Source: Sphingomonas trueperi | Lineage (GTDB): Bacteria > Pseudomonadota > Alphaproteobacteria > Sphingomonadales > Sphingomonadaceae | Reading direction: 5' to 3' | DNA: 64,000 nucleotides | Assembly (NCBI RefSeq): GCF_011927635.1 | Contig: NZ_JAATJB010000003.1 | Coordinates: forward strand, 124,001-188,000 | Shown: positions 53,617 to 62,521 of the stretch, one piece after another | How the letters are laid out: the number at the start of each line of letters is the position of its first letter | Numbering within the stretch: position 1 is the stretch's first letter | Translations under genes and position numbers: made by a program | Notes under the pieces: model-generated | What the model was told of the DNA's origin: nothing | Databases searched by the model: none | Seen by the model: only the letters and a program-made list of their open reading frames with translations

Positions 53617-54615
53617 TCAAAGCCACCCTTCGAACACTTGGTCCGGCGGGCGGTGCCCGTCGGCCCAGCTGCGGATATTGGCGATGACCTTCATCCCCAT
53701 CGCCTCGCGTGCCTCGAAGGTCGCCGAGCCGAGGTGCGGCAACAGCACGACATTTTCCAGCGCGATCAGCCGTGGATCGACCCTGGGCTCGTCGACATAG
53801 ACGTCGAGCCCGGCCCCGGCGATCCGGCGTTCCTGCAGTGCCGTCACCAGCGCGTCTGGCTCGACGATCTCGCCGCGCGCGGTGTTGACCAGCCAGCCAT
53901 CAGGCCCGAGCAGGTCCAGCCGCCGCGCGCCGATCAGCCCGTTGGTGGTCGCGGTGTGCGGGGTGTGGATGGTCAGGATGTCGACCGCTTCCAGCATCGC
54001 GTCGAGATCGTCGTGATAGGTGGCGCCGAGCTGATGCTCGAGCACCTCGTGCACGCGGTGCCGCCCGTGATAATGGATCTGCAGCCCGAAGGCGCGGGCG
54101 CGCTGCGCCACTGCCTGGCCGATCCGGCCCATGCCGAGGATGCCGAGCTTGCGCCCGCCGATGCGGTGGCCGCGCATGCTGGTCGGGCTCCAGCCGTTCC
54201 AGCCGCCGGAGCGTACCAGCTTGTCGCCCTCAACCAGCCGGCGCGGCACGGCGAGGATCAGCGCCATCGCCATGTCGGCGGTGTCGTCGGTCAGCACGCC
54301 GGGGGTGTTGGTGACAACGATGCCGCGGGCGCGCGCGGCCTTGAGATCGATATGGCCGACGCCCGCGCCGTAATTGGCGATGAGGCGGAGACGGTCGGGC
54401 GCGGCGGCGAGCAGGTCGGCGGTAATGCGGTCAGTGACGGTGGGGACCAGCACGTCCGCATCGGCCATGGCGGCGGCGAGCGCGGAAGCTTCCATCGGCG
54501 CGTCGTCGGGGTTTGGGACCGAGTCGAACAGCGCCGCCATCCGCGCTTCGCTGGCGTGCGGCAGCGCGCGGGTGAGGATCACCCGGGGGCGGGACGGTCG
54601 CTTGGGATCGGCCAT
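53617..54615 (-). CDS. D-isomer 2-hydroxyacid dehydrogenase, glyoxylate/hydroxypyruvate reductase-like
   Basis: NAD(P)H-dependent reduction of glyoxylate, hydroxypyruvate or a related 2-keto acid. The 332-residue protein has ANYGAGVGHIDL near 80, the Rossmann GMGRIGQAVA (161-170) and the catalytic trio Arg247 (TARGEIV), Glu276 (VYVDEP) and His294 (LPHLGSAT). The ATG before ADPKRPSRPRVILTR is chosen; upstream codons overlap the divergent SH3 gene region. Malate synthase G, another glyoxylate-using enzyme, is 4 kb away, but no operon links them. Confidence 0.88.
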   Translation of the reverse strand: MADPKRPSRPRVILTRALPHASEARMAALFDSVPNPDDAPMEASALAAAMADADVLVPTVTDRITADLLAAAPDRLRLIANYGAGVGHIDLKAARARGIVVTNTPGVLTDDTADMAMALILAVPRRLVEGDKLVRSGGWNGWSPTSMRGHRIGGRKLGILGMGRIGQAVAQRARAFGLQIHYHGRHRVHEVLEHQLGATYHDDLDAMLEAVDILTIHTPHTATTNGLIGARRLDLLGPDGWLVNTARGEIVEPDALVTALQERRIAGAGLDVYVDEPRVDPRLIALENVVLLPHLGSATFEAREAMGMKVIANIRSWADGHRPPDQVFEGWL

Positions 54616-54688
54616 GGCAAAGGATTGGCCGGTGGCGCGGATACAGTCAACGGTTGAAGCGCAGGGCCGGCTGGTCGATAGACGCGGC

Positions 54689-55171
54689 ATGCAGCAGCGG
54701 CGTTTCTCGATCGGTATCGCAGCCCTGGCGCTCGTCGCCCTGGCCACCCCCGCACATGCGGAGCGCAAGCCGCCTTATTATGCCTCGCTCAAGGCTAGCA
54801 AGGCGCGGATGCGCAGCGGGCCGGGGCGCAACTATCCCACCAACTGGTTCTACCAGCGGCGCGGCCTGCCGGTGAAGGTGCTCGCGAGCTATGGCGCCTG
54901 GGTGAAGGTGCGCGATCCTGATGGCGCGGAAGGCTGGATGCAGGCCAATCTGCTCGACGACAAGCGTACGGCGATCGTCGCGGGCGGGATCGCCGAGCTG
55001 CACAGCAGCCCGTCCGGCGACTCGCACATCAGCTGGCGCGCAGCGCCGGGCGTGGTCGGCAAGATCAGTGCGTGCAGCGGCGGCTGGTGCTGGTTCGATG
55101 CCGCAGGACGTGCCGGCTATGTCGAGCAGGCGCGGATCTGGGGGACCGAGCCGGGCGAAACGGTGCGGTAA
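54689..55171 (+). CDS. Exported bacterial SH3-domain protein
   Basis: Periplasmic protein of unknown partner. The 160-residue protein has a signal peptide (1-24, ending TPAHA) and two tandem bacterial SH3 (SH3_3/SH3_4-like) repeats: KARMRSGPGRNYPTNWFY...GAWVKVRDPDGAEGWMQ, and then IAELHSSPSGDSHISWRAAP...WCWFDAAGRAGYVEQARIWG. A disulfide between CSGGWC cysteines is possible. It is divergent from the 2-hydroxyacid dehydrogenase, and the pair is bracketed by inverted repeats. Confidence 0.85.
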   Translation: MQQRRFSIGIAALALVALATPAHAERKPPYYASLKASKARMRSGPGRNYPTNWFYQRRGLPVKVLASYGAWVKVRDPDGAEGWMQANLLDDKRTAIVAGGIAELHSSPSGDSHISWRAAPGVVGKISACSGGWCWFDAAGRAGYVEQARIWGTEPGETVR

Positions 55172-55188
55172 ATTACGACTCTTAAAGT

Positions 55189-55292
55189 CCCTCCCCTTCA
55201 GGGGAGGGGTTGGGGTGGGGCTGTGCCTCACCGAGACCCATGCACGTTCTGGAATCCCTCCACCCCCAAACCCCTCCTCCCAGGAGGAGGGG
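55189..55292 (-). repeat. ~104-bp intergenic repeat, copy B (inverted)
   Basis: Its reverse complement aligns with copy A almost end to end: CCCCTCCTCC, GGTGGAGGGATTCC, GGTCTCnGTGAG, CACAGCCCCACCCCAACCCCTCCCC. Differences cluster in the middle and in the left hairpin (here AGGAGGAGGGG forms a fuller stem). Confidence 0.8.
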
Positions 55293-55307
55293 CTCAGGAA
55301 GAGTGGC

Positions 55308-56495
55308 TCAATCCATCAGCTCCACCGCCACCGCGGTCGCCTCGCCGCCGCCGATGCACAGCGAGGCGAGGCCGCGCTTTTGGCCCTTGGTTTCCAGCGC
55401 GGACAGCAACGTCGCCAACACCCGCGCGCCGCTGGCGCCGATCGGATGGCCGAGCGCACAGGCGCCGCCATGGATGTTCACGGCGTCGTGGCTGAGGCCC
55501 AGTTCCTGCATCGCGATCATCGTCACGCAGGCAAAGGCCTCGTTGACCTCGAACAGGTCGACGTTGCCGGTTTCCCAGCCCGCCTTTTCCAGCGCCTTGC
55601 GCATCGCGAACACCGGCGCGGTGGTGAAACGCGCGGGTGCGTGGGCATGGGCGGCATGGGAGACGATCCGAGCGATCGGCGTCAGCCCCAGTTTCTCCGC
55701 CACCGAGGCGCGGGCCAGCACCAGCGCCGCTGCGCCGTCCGAGATCGACGAGGCATTGGCCGCGGTGATCGTGCCGTCCTTGGCAAAGGCGGGCTTGAGC
55801 GTCGGGATCTTGGCCGGATCGGCCTTGGTCGGCTGCTCATCGAGGGCCACCGTCACCACACCCTTGCGCCCCTGCAGCTCGACCGGGACGATCTCGCGGT
55901 CGAAGGCGCCGCCGGTCTGCGCCGCCCTGGCGCGCTCGAGGCTGGCGATGGCGAAGGCATCCTGCGCCTCGCGGGTGAACTGATATTCCTTGGCCGTCTC
56001 CTCGGCGAAGCTGCCCATCAGGCGGCCGGGCTCATAGGCGTCCTCCAGCCCGTCGAGGAACATGTGGTCCTTGAGCACGTCATGCCCGATCCGCGCGCCG
56101 CTTCGGTGGCGCATCGAGAGATAGGGGGCGTTGGTCATGCTCTCCATGCCGCCGGCGATCAGCAGGTCGACCGAGCCCGCAGCGAGCGCCTCGGCGGCCA
56201 TGATCGTCGCCTGCATGCCCGATCCGCACATCTTGTTGACCGTGGTCGCTTCGATGTGCTGGGGCAGCCCGGCCTTGAGCGCGGCCTGGCGGGCAGGGGC
56301 CTGGCCGAGCCCGGCGGGGAGCACGCAGCCCATATAGATGCGCTCGATCGCCTCACCTTTCAGCCCGGCGCGCTCGACCGCGGCGCCCACCGCGGTGGCG
56401 CCGAGATCGGTGGCGGACGCCTCGGCGAGGCTCCCCTGGAAGCTCCCCATCGGCGTGCGGGCATATGACAGGATGACGATGGGATCGGCGGACAT
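55308..56495 (-). CDS. Acetyl-CoA C-acetyltransferase (thiolase)
   Basis: Condenses two acetyl-CoA to acetoacetyl-CoA or runs in reverse in fatty-acid and polyhydroxyalkanoate metabolism. The 395-residue protein has nucleophile Cys90 in NKMCGSGMQA, AGGMESMTNAPY, the NEAFA motif, and GGACALGHPIGASGAR with the second His and Cys pair near the C-terminus. The ATG before SADPIVILSYARTPMG is served by GAGAGGAA. No phaB-type reductase is adjacent, so pathway is open. Confidence 0.93.
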   Translation of the reverse strand: MSADPIVILSYARTPMGSFQGSLAEASATDLGATAVGAAVERAGLKGEAIERIYMGCVLPAGLGQAPARQAALKAGLPQHIEATTVNKMCGSGMQATIMAAEALAAGSVDLLIAGGMESMTNAPYLSMRHRSGARIGHDVLKDHMFLDGLEDAYEPGRLMGSFAEETAKEYQFTREAQDAFAIASLERARAAQTGGAFDREIVPVELQGRKGVVTVALDEQPTKADPAKIPTLKPAFAKDGTITAANASSISDGAAALVLARASVAEKLGLTPIARIVSHAAHAHAPARFTTAPVFAMRKALEKAGWETGNVDLFEVNEAFACVTMIAMQELGLSHDAVNIHGGACALGHPIGASGARVLATLLSALETKGQKRGLASLCIGGGEATAVAVELMD

Positions 56496-56640
56496 GCAGG
56501 TTCCTCTCAGAGTGTTTGGCGCCGATCTAGGGCCTCGGCGGCAGGTTTGCAAAAGCCCGGGCGTTCCCGCAGGAAGGCCCCGTGCGTACCGATTGCCGAC
56601 CCCTTCAGACGCGACGCGCCGACAGGCGCTGGGCCGCCGC

Positions 56641-57453
56641 ATGACACCGATGGAACTATGGGGATGGCCGATCCTGCTCGGCGTGCTGGGCGCGGTGTTC
56701 GGCAGCTTCATCGCCACGATCGCGATCCGCTGGCCGGAGGGGCGGGGCGTCGCCCGCGGGCGCTCGGCCTGCGATTCCTGCGGCATCCCCCTGGGCGCAG
56801 CCGAACTGGTGCCGGTGCTCAGCTATCTCGTGCAGCGGGGACGGTGCCGCCATTGCGCGGCGCGCATCGCGCCGAGCCACTGGTGGACCGAGGTCGTGGG
56901 GCTGGCGATCGGCGGGATCGCGGGGCTCGCCGCGCCGGGCGTCGAGGGGGCTGCAGGGGCGGTGTTCGGGTGGCTGCTGCTGGCGCTGGCGGCGCTGGAT
57001 CTTGCGGCCTTCTGGCTGCCGAACGGGCTCAATGCGGCGCTCGCCGTCGTCGGGCTTGGCGTCGGCGCGGCGGGCATTGGCGCGCCGCTGGCCGAGCGCG
57101 TGCTCGGCGGGGTTGCCGGCTTTGCGGTGCTGTGGCTGGTGGCGCGAGGCTACAGGGCGCTGCGCGGTCGGCAGGGACTGGGCGGAGGAGACCCCAAGCT
57201 GTTCGGGGCGATCGGCTGCTGGCTCGGCTGGGAAAATCTGCCGATGGTGCTGCTCGCCGCCAGCCTGATCGGGCTGGCGGCGGTGCTGGCGATGCTGGTG
57301 GTGGGGCGGCGGGTCCGGGCAAGCGACCGGCTCCCCTTCGGCGTGATGCTGGCGCTGGGGGCCTGGATGGTGTGGCTTGTCCCGCAGCTGCTGCCGCAGC
57401 CGGCCCCGCCGGGGGAGGTGATGACATGGCAGCTCGCGCCGATCGACCATTGA
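56641..57453 (+). CDS. Type IV prepilin peptidase (A24)
   Basis: Membrane aspartic protease that cleaves and N-methylates type IV pilins or type II secretion pseudopilins. The 270-residue protein has about eight hydrophobic segments. The N-terminal methyltransferase-type domain has two CxxC pairs (Cys44/47, CDSC; Cys69/72, CRHC). Catalytic aspartates are Asp120 (LAALDLAAFWLPN) and Asp184 (GLGGGDPKLFGA). The ATG at MTPMELWGW is used; the second Met three residues on is also possible. No pilus genes lie in the window. Confidence 0.9.
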   Translation: MTPMELWGWPILLGVLGAVFGSFIATIAIRWPEGRGVARGRSACDSCGIPLGAAELVPVLSYLVQRGRCRHCAARIAPSHWWTEVVGLAIGGIAGLAAPGVEGAAGAVFGWLLLALAALDLAAFWLPNGLNAALAVVGLGVGAAGIGAPLAERVLGGVAGFAVLWLVARGYRALRGRQGLGGGDPKLFGAIGCWLGWENLPMVLLAASLIGLAAVLAMLVVGRRVRASDRLPFGVMLALGAWMVWLVPQLLPQPAPPGEVMTWQLAPIDH

Positions 57454-57478
57454 TCACCGGCCTGCTCCAGGCCAAAAA

Positions 57479-57504
57479 AAAGGCCGCCCCGGAGGACGGC
57501 CTTT
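57479..57504. terminator. Hairpin after the prepilin peptidase gene
   Basis: AAAGGCCG pairs with CGGCCTTT around a GC-rich loop, preceded by a run of A. Read on the minus strand it has an eight-T tail; on the plus strand only a short T-run. Confidence 0.6.
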
Positions 57505-57591
57505 GAAAGTCTTAGGAGAGGATGCCTGAAAGGCCCGATCTTTCTGCATCGCGGGGGCATCTGCTGCAAGTGCGAACTGTTACCGGTATCA

Positions 57592-57606
57592 TTGCAAAAT
57601 TTGCAA
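57592..57606. promoter_or_regulatory. Putative MarR operator
   Basis: TTGCAAA-a-TTTGCAA is a perfect inverted repeat of 7-bp arms, 51 bases before the marR start. TTGCAA half-sites are typical of MarR-family operators, so autoregulation is likely. Confidence 0.55.
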
Positions 57607-57657
57607 CCTGCCAGCGTTGTCACATGCGTAAAGGTTAATCACACCTTAGGGGGCTAG

Positions 57658-58104
57658 ATGACTGCATTGAAATTGAACGACTTTCTTCCGTATCGAATGT
57701 CGATTGCCTCCAATGCGGTGTCGGATGCGGTGGCCACCGCCTATCGGAACCTCTTCGGCTTGCGCATTCCCGAATGGCGTCTCGTCGCAGTGCTGGCCGA
57801 GGGCGGGGCGATGAGCCAGCAGGCGCTGTGCGGCCGAACCCGCATGGACAAGGTGACGGTGAGTCGCGCCGCGATCGGCCTGGTCGAGCGGGGGCTGATC
57901 GCACGTGCGGCAAATCCGATCGACCAGCGCTCGCATCTGGTCGCGCTCACACCCGAGGGCTGGCAGCTGTACGAGCAGGTCGCGCCCAAGGCGCTCGAGC
58001 TGGAGCGGCGCCTCTTCGCCAGCTTCTCCGAGGAGGAGAAGACGCAGCTGGCGGCGATGCTCGCGCGGATCGAAGACGCGGCTACGGCATTCGACGGGGG
58101 TTGA
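57658..58104 (+). CDS. MarR-family transcriptional regulator
   Basis: Small winged-helix dimer that usually represses its own and adjacent genes until it binds a phenolic or other ligand. The 148-residue protein has IPEWRLVAVLAEGGAMSQQALCGRTRMDKVTVSRAAIGLVERGLI as the recognition region (about 37-81). The wing (AANPIDQRSHLVALTPEGW) follows, with helical dimer arms at both ends. TTAGGGGGC precedes the ATG. Its targets are unknown; malate synthase lies downstream, 75 bp away, with its own ribosome site. Confidence 0.88.
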   Translation: MTALKLNDFLPYRMSIASNAVSDAVATAYRNLFGLRIPEWRLVAVLAEGGAMSQQALCGRTRMDKVTVSRAAIGLVERGLIARAANPIDQRSHLVALTPEGWQLYEQVAPKALELERRLFASFSEEEKTQLAAMLARIEDAATAFDGG

Positions 58105-58179
58105 TCGCGCCGCCCGGCCTCGCGTAAGCAGGGAGGGCCCTCCCCAGGCGTGTAGCGAAGAACCGCAAGGAGGACTCCG

Positions 58180-60222
58180 TTGACTGACTATGCCGATCGC
58201 GCCGGACTGCAGGTTGCCACGACGCTGGCGCGTTTCGTCGAGGACGCGGTGCTGCCGCCGCTCGGCATGGATGCGGACGGGTTCTGGGCCGGCGCCGCGA
58301 AGATCTTCGCCGAGCATGCACCGGTAAACCGCAACCTGCTGGCCAGGCGCGACGCGCTGCAGGCCGCGATCGATGCGCGGTTGGCGAGCGGCGCGGCGGC
58401 CGACGAGGCGTTCCTGCGGGAGATCGGCTATCTGGTTCCTGAACCGGTGCCGTTCGCCATCGCGACCGAGCATGTCGATGCGGAGATCGCGACGCTGGCC
58501 GGGCCGCAGTTGGTGGTGCCGGCGCTCAATGCCCGCTTCGTGCTCAACGCGGCCAATGCGCGCTGGGGCAGCCTGTACGACGCGCTGTACGGCACCGATG
58601 CGATCCCGGGCACGGCAGGCCCCGGCGGCTATGATGCGGCGCGCGGCGCGCAGGTGATCGCCTGGGCACGGGCATTCCTCGACCAGGTGCTGCTGCCCTC
58701 CGCCACCGAGATCGGCAGCACGGCGGAAGGCGCGCGACAGACCATCTATTATCGCGGCGCCAACGGCCTGCACTTCGCGATCGTGCGCGATTCCGGCCAC
58801 CCGATCGGTCGCGACGATCCCGAGCATGTCGCCGATGTCCTGCTCGAATCGGCGCTGACCGCGATCGTCGATCTCGAGGATTCGGTCGCCGCGGTCGACG
58901 CCGAGGACAAGGTTCAGGGCTATGCCAATTGGCTGGGGCTGATGCGCGGCGATCTGGCCGAGACGTTCGCGAAGAACGGCCGCAGCCTCACCCGCACGCT
59001 GGCGCCCGATCGGGAACTGGCCGAAGGCATCACGCTGCCCGGGCGCGCGGTGCTGCTCGTCCGCAATGTCGGTCATCTGATGACGACGCCGGCGGTGCTG
59101 CTGCCCGATGGCAGCGAGGCGCCCGAGGGCATTCTCGACGCGATCGTCACCGGCGCGATCGGACTACATGACCTCAGGGGCCTGGGCCGCTTCCGCAACA
59201 GTCGGGCGGGCTCGATCTATGTCGTCAAGCCGAAGATGCACGGGCCGGAGGAATGCGCCTTTGCCGACCGGCTGTACGGTGCCGTGGAGGCGCTGCTCGG
59301 CCTCGCGCCCAACACGATCAAGATCGGCCTGATGGACGAGGAGCGGCGCACCTCGGCCAATCTCGCCGCCTGCATCCACGCGCTGAAGGACCGCCTGTTC
59401 TTCATCAACACGGGCTTCCTCGATCGCACCGGCGACGAGATCCACACCAGCATGCGCGCGGGTGCGATGGTGCCCAAAGGCGAGATGAAGGCTGCGCGCT
59501 GGATCGCCGCCTATGAGGCACGCAATGTCCGCATCGGTCTCGACTGCGGGCTGGCCGGGCGGGCGCAGATCGGCAAGGGCATGTGGGCGGCCCCCGATCG
59601 CATGGCCGACATGCTCGCGCAAAAGATCGCGCACCCGAAGAGCGGCGCCACCACCGCCTGGGTGCCGAGCCCCACCGCCGCGACGCTGCACGCGACGCAT
59701 TACCATCAGGTCGACGTCGCCGCCTGCCAGCGGGCGCTTGCGTCCGAGGTGCCGCCGCTCGCCGATCTGCTGACGGTACCGCTTGCCGAAGGCCGCAACT
59801 GGAGCGCCGAAGAAATCGAGCGCGAGCTGGACAACAATGCCCAGGGCATCCTCGGCTATGTCGTGCGCTGGATCGACCACGGCGTCGGCTGCTCCAAGGT
59901 GCCCGACATCCATGATGTCGGGCTGATGGAGGATCGCGCGACGCTGCGCATCTCCTCGCAGCACATTGCCAACTGGCTGCTTCACGGTGTCGCCACGCCC
60001 GAGCAGGTCGACGCGGCGCTGCATCGCATGGCGGCGAAGGTAGATGCGCAGAATGCCGGCGATCCGTTGTACCAGCCGATGGCTGGGCGGGAGGCGCAGC
60101 GCCTCGCCTTCCAGGCGGCGCGGGCGCTGATCTTCGAGGGCGTCGACCAGCCGAGCGGCTATACCGAGCCGTTGCTGCACCGCTATCGGGCACGCGCCAA
60201 GGCGCTCGAACCTTGCGTTTGA
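58180..60222 (+). CDS. glcB: Malate synthase G
   Basis: Condenses glyoxylate with acetyl-CoA to malate. It has 680 residues, slightly shorter than the ~720 of E. coli GlcB. Isoform G features are [15 protein letters not shown] near 129, the barrel motif LRNAR-like [34 protein letters not shown] near 385, and [20 protein letters not shown] with the C-terminal plug. It begins with TTG, supported by AAGGAGG 6 bases upstream. The isocitrate lyase partner is not in the window; glycolate/glyoxylate use is possible. Confidence 0.93.
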   Translation: MTDYADRAGLQVATTLARFVEDAVLPPLGMDADGFWAGAAKIFAEHAPVNRNLLARRDALQAAIDARLASGAAADEAFLREIGYLVPEPVPFAIATEHVDAEIATLAGPQLVVPALNARFVLNAANARWGSLYDALYGTDAIPGTAGPGGYDAARGAQVIAWARAFLDQVLLPSATEIGSTAEGARQTIYYRGANGLHFAIVRDSGHPIGRDDPEHVADVLLESALTAIVDLEDSVAAVDAEDKVQGYANWLGLMRGDLAETFAKNGRSLTRTLAPDRELAEGITLPGRAVLLVRNVGHLMTTPAVLLPDGSEAPEGILDAIVTGAIGLHDLRGLGRFRNSRAGSIYVVKPKMHGPEECAFADRLYGAVEALLGLAPNTIKIGLMDEERRTSANLAACIHALKDRLFFINTGFLDRTGDEIHTSMRAGAMVPKGEMKAARWIAAYEARNVRIGLDCGLAGRAQIGKGMWAAPDRMADMLAQKIAHPKSGATTAWVPSPTAATLHATHYHQVDVAACQRALASEVPPLADLLTVPLAEGRNWSAEEIERELDNNAQGILGYVVRWIDHGVGCSKVPDIHDVGLMEDRATLRISSQHIANWLLHGVATPEQVDAALHRMAAKVDAQNAGDPLYQPMAGREAQRLAFQAARALIFEGVDQPSGYTEPLLHRYRARAKALEPCV

Positions 60223-60325
60223 TCGCAAGCGTTGCTTGGAACGACGGAAGCGGGGAGCCAAATCGGCAACGGACCGTTACGGAAGCGGGAGGGCCGGATG
60301 CAGTCGCGGCTCCCGAAGGAGGCGC

Positions 60326-62521
60326 GTGGGTAAAGGGGTTCGGGTGGTTTGGGTCGCGGCGCTGGCCGGGGCGGGGTTCGTGCCAGCAGTTGCGCATGCC
60401 CAGCTGAACGATCCCAAGCCGGGGCAGGGTGCGCCGCAATCTGCTCCGCAAGCCCCGCAGGATGCGACCGCCAGCGATCCGCAGCAGGCTGCGCCGATCG
60501 TCACCGACAAGGCGTTCGAGGAAGCCCTGCCCAAGCTGAGCGACGACATCAACGCGCCGCTGGAGCCGCTCGGCGGTTTCCAGAAGCCGGCGGCGACGCC
60601 GAATGCCGCCCCCTCCGCCGCGCCGACCGCGCCCGCCACCCCGGTGCTGCAGGCTCCGGCGGTCGTCGATGAGCAGGGCTTTGCCGCGGCAGGCCCCGAG
60701 GCGCCCGAAATGGCCGCACCCTTGCCGCCCCTCGCAGAATTCAAGGTGGCGCCGGTCGCCGACACCGCCGACGACAGCGACAAGGCGCCCACCATCCGCT
60801 ACACCACCGAAGTCGACGGCCTCGCCGAACTGCGGCTCGACGACGAGTTCCGTAGCCTTTCCGCGCTCCAGCACGGCAAGGGCAAGGCGGCCAATGCGGC
60901 GATGGTCTCGGCCCGCGCCCGCGAAGACGAGAAGCTGGCGCTGCGGCTGATGAAGTCGCTCGGCTATTATGACGGCACCGCATCGTCCTCGATCGCGCAG
61001 AACCCGCCCAACTCGGGCAACCTCCGCGCGACGATCGTCGCCTCGCCCGGCAAGCTCTACCGCCTGGGATCGGTGCGGATCGAGAGCGATCCGACGAATC
61101 CGCCGGGGCTGCTCGACCGCGAGCTCAACCTCAACCCGGGTGACCCGATCCAGGCCGATCGCGTGCTCGGCGCCGAGGCCAATGTGTCGCTGCGGATGCC
61201 GCAACAGGGCTATCCGTTCATCGAGCTGGGCCAGCGCGACATCGTGCTCGACGATGCCACCCACACGGGGGACTATACGCTACCGGTGACGCTGGGCCCG
61301 CGTGCGAGCTTCGGCGAGATCCAGACGGCGGGGCGCCGGCAGGTGTTCACGCCCGAGCACATCAACATCTTCCGCCGCTATCGCGAGGGTCAGATCTACG
61401 ACAGCCGCAAAATCGACGACCTGCGCCAGGCGCTGATCGCGACGGGGCTGTTTTCCACCGTCTCGGTCGAGCCGCAGCGCACCGGCAAGCCGGGTCCGGA
61501 CGGTACCGAGCAGGTCGACCTGCTGGTGCGCCAGGTTGCGGGCAAGGCCCGCACGCTGGCGGGCGAACTGGGCTACAGCACCGGCCAGGGCATCAAGGCC
61601 CAGGCGAGCTGGGCGCACCGCAACCTGTTCCCACCCGAAGGCGCGCTCACCGTCAGCAGCATCCTCGGCACGCAGGAACAGGCGCTGACCACCACCTTCC
61701 GTCGCTCCAATGCCGGCAAGCGCGACCGCACCTTCCTGCTCACCGCGTCGCTCAACCACCAGGATTACGACGCGTTCGAGGCCTTCACCACCACGCTATC
61801 GGCCCGCATCTCGCGCGATTCCACGCCGATCTGGCAGAAGCGCTGGACCTATTATTACGGCGCCGAGCTCGTCGGCTCGAACGAAGACCGCTACAATTAC
61901 AGCCTCGGCAAGCGCGATCGCGGAACCTGGCTGATCGCGGCGATCCCGACCTTCCTCGGCTATGACACCTCGGACGACCTGCTCAACCCGACGCGGGGCT
62001 ATCGCATCAAGGCCAATCTGAGCGCGGAGACCTCGGTGCGCGGATCGGTGCGCCCCTATGCGCGGGGGATGCTGGAGGTGGACGGCTATTACCCGGTCAC
62101 CAGCAGCATCGTGCTTGCCGGCCGAGTCCGCGCCGGATCGATCACCGGCGTGTCGCGCGACGACCTGCCGCCTTCGCGGCGCTATTATGGCGGTGGCGGC
62201 GGCTCGGTGCGCGGCTTCGGCTATCAGGAACTCGGGCCCCGATCGCCCGACGACAAGCCGGTCGGCGGCCGTTCGTTCAACGAGTTCGGGATCGAGGCGC
62301 GCTACCGCTTCGGCAATTACGGCATCGTGCCGTTCCTCGACGCCGGCCAGGTCTATGAGGGCACCATGCCCACGGGCCGCAACCTGCGCTTCGGCGCGGG
62401 CATCGGCGGCCGGCTCTACACCAATTTCGGGCCGCTACGCATCGACGTGGCGACCCCGATCGCGCGCAAGCCGGGTGAATCCAAGATCGCGCTCTATATT
62501 TCGATCGGACAGGCATTCTGA
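60326..62521 (+). CDS. tamA: TamA-like Omp85 outer-membrane assembly protein
   Basis: Omp85-family barrel that works with TamB in exporting or inserting outer-membrane proteins and moving lipids. The 731-residue protein has a signal peptide (1-26, VAALAGAGFVPAVAHAQ). An unusual Pro/Ala/Gln-rich linker of ~100 residues comes before the POTRA region (DDEFRSLSALQ..., GKLYRLGSVRIES, FTPEHINIFRRYREGQIYDSRK). The C-terminal barrel has the VRGF lid motif (GGSVRGFGYQELGPRS) and ends in ISIGQAF. The GTG start has GGAGG 3 bases upstream. Its stop overlaps the tamB ATG by one base. Confidence 0.88.
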   Translation: MGKGVRVVWVAALAGAGFVPAVAHAQLNDPKPGQGAPQSAPQAPQDATASDPQQAAPIVTDKAFEEALPKLSDDINAPLEPLGGFQKPAATPNAAPSAAPTAPATPVLQAPAVVDEQGFAAAGPEAPEMAAPLPPLAEFKVAPVADTADDSDKAPTIRYTTEVDGLAELRLDDEFRSLSALQHGKGKAANAAMVSARAREDEKLALRLMKSLGYYDGTASSSIAQNPPNSGNLRATIVASPGKLYRLGSVRIESDPTNPPGLLDRELNLNPGDPIQADRVLGAEANVSLRMPQQGYPFIELGQRDIVLDDATHTGDYTLPVTLGPRASFGEIQTAGRRQVFTPEHINIFRRYREGQIYDSRKIDDLRQALIATGLFSTVSVEPQRTGKPGPDGTEQVDLLVRQVAGKARTLAGELGYSTGQGIKAQASWAHRNLFPPEGALTVSSILGTQEQALTTTFRRSNAGKRDRTFLLTASLNHQDYDAFEAFTTTLSARISRDSTPIWQKRWTYYYGAELVGSNEDRYNYSLGKRDRGTWLIAAIPTFLGYDTSDDLLNPTRGYRIKANLSAETSVRGSVRPYARGMLEVDGYYPVTSSIVLAGRVRAGSITGVSRDDLPPSRRYYGGGGGSVRGFGYQELGPRSPDDKPVGGRSFNEFGIEARYRFGNYGIVPFLDAGQVYEGTMPTGRNLRFGAGIGGRLYTNFGPLRIDVATPIARKPGESKIALYISIGQAF

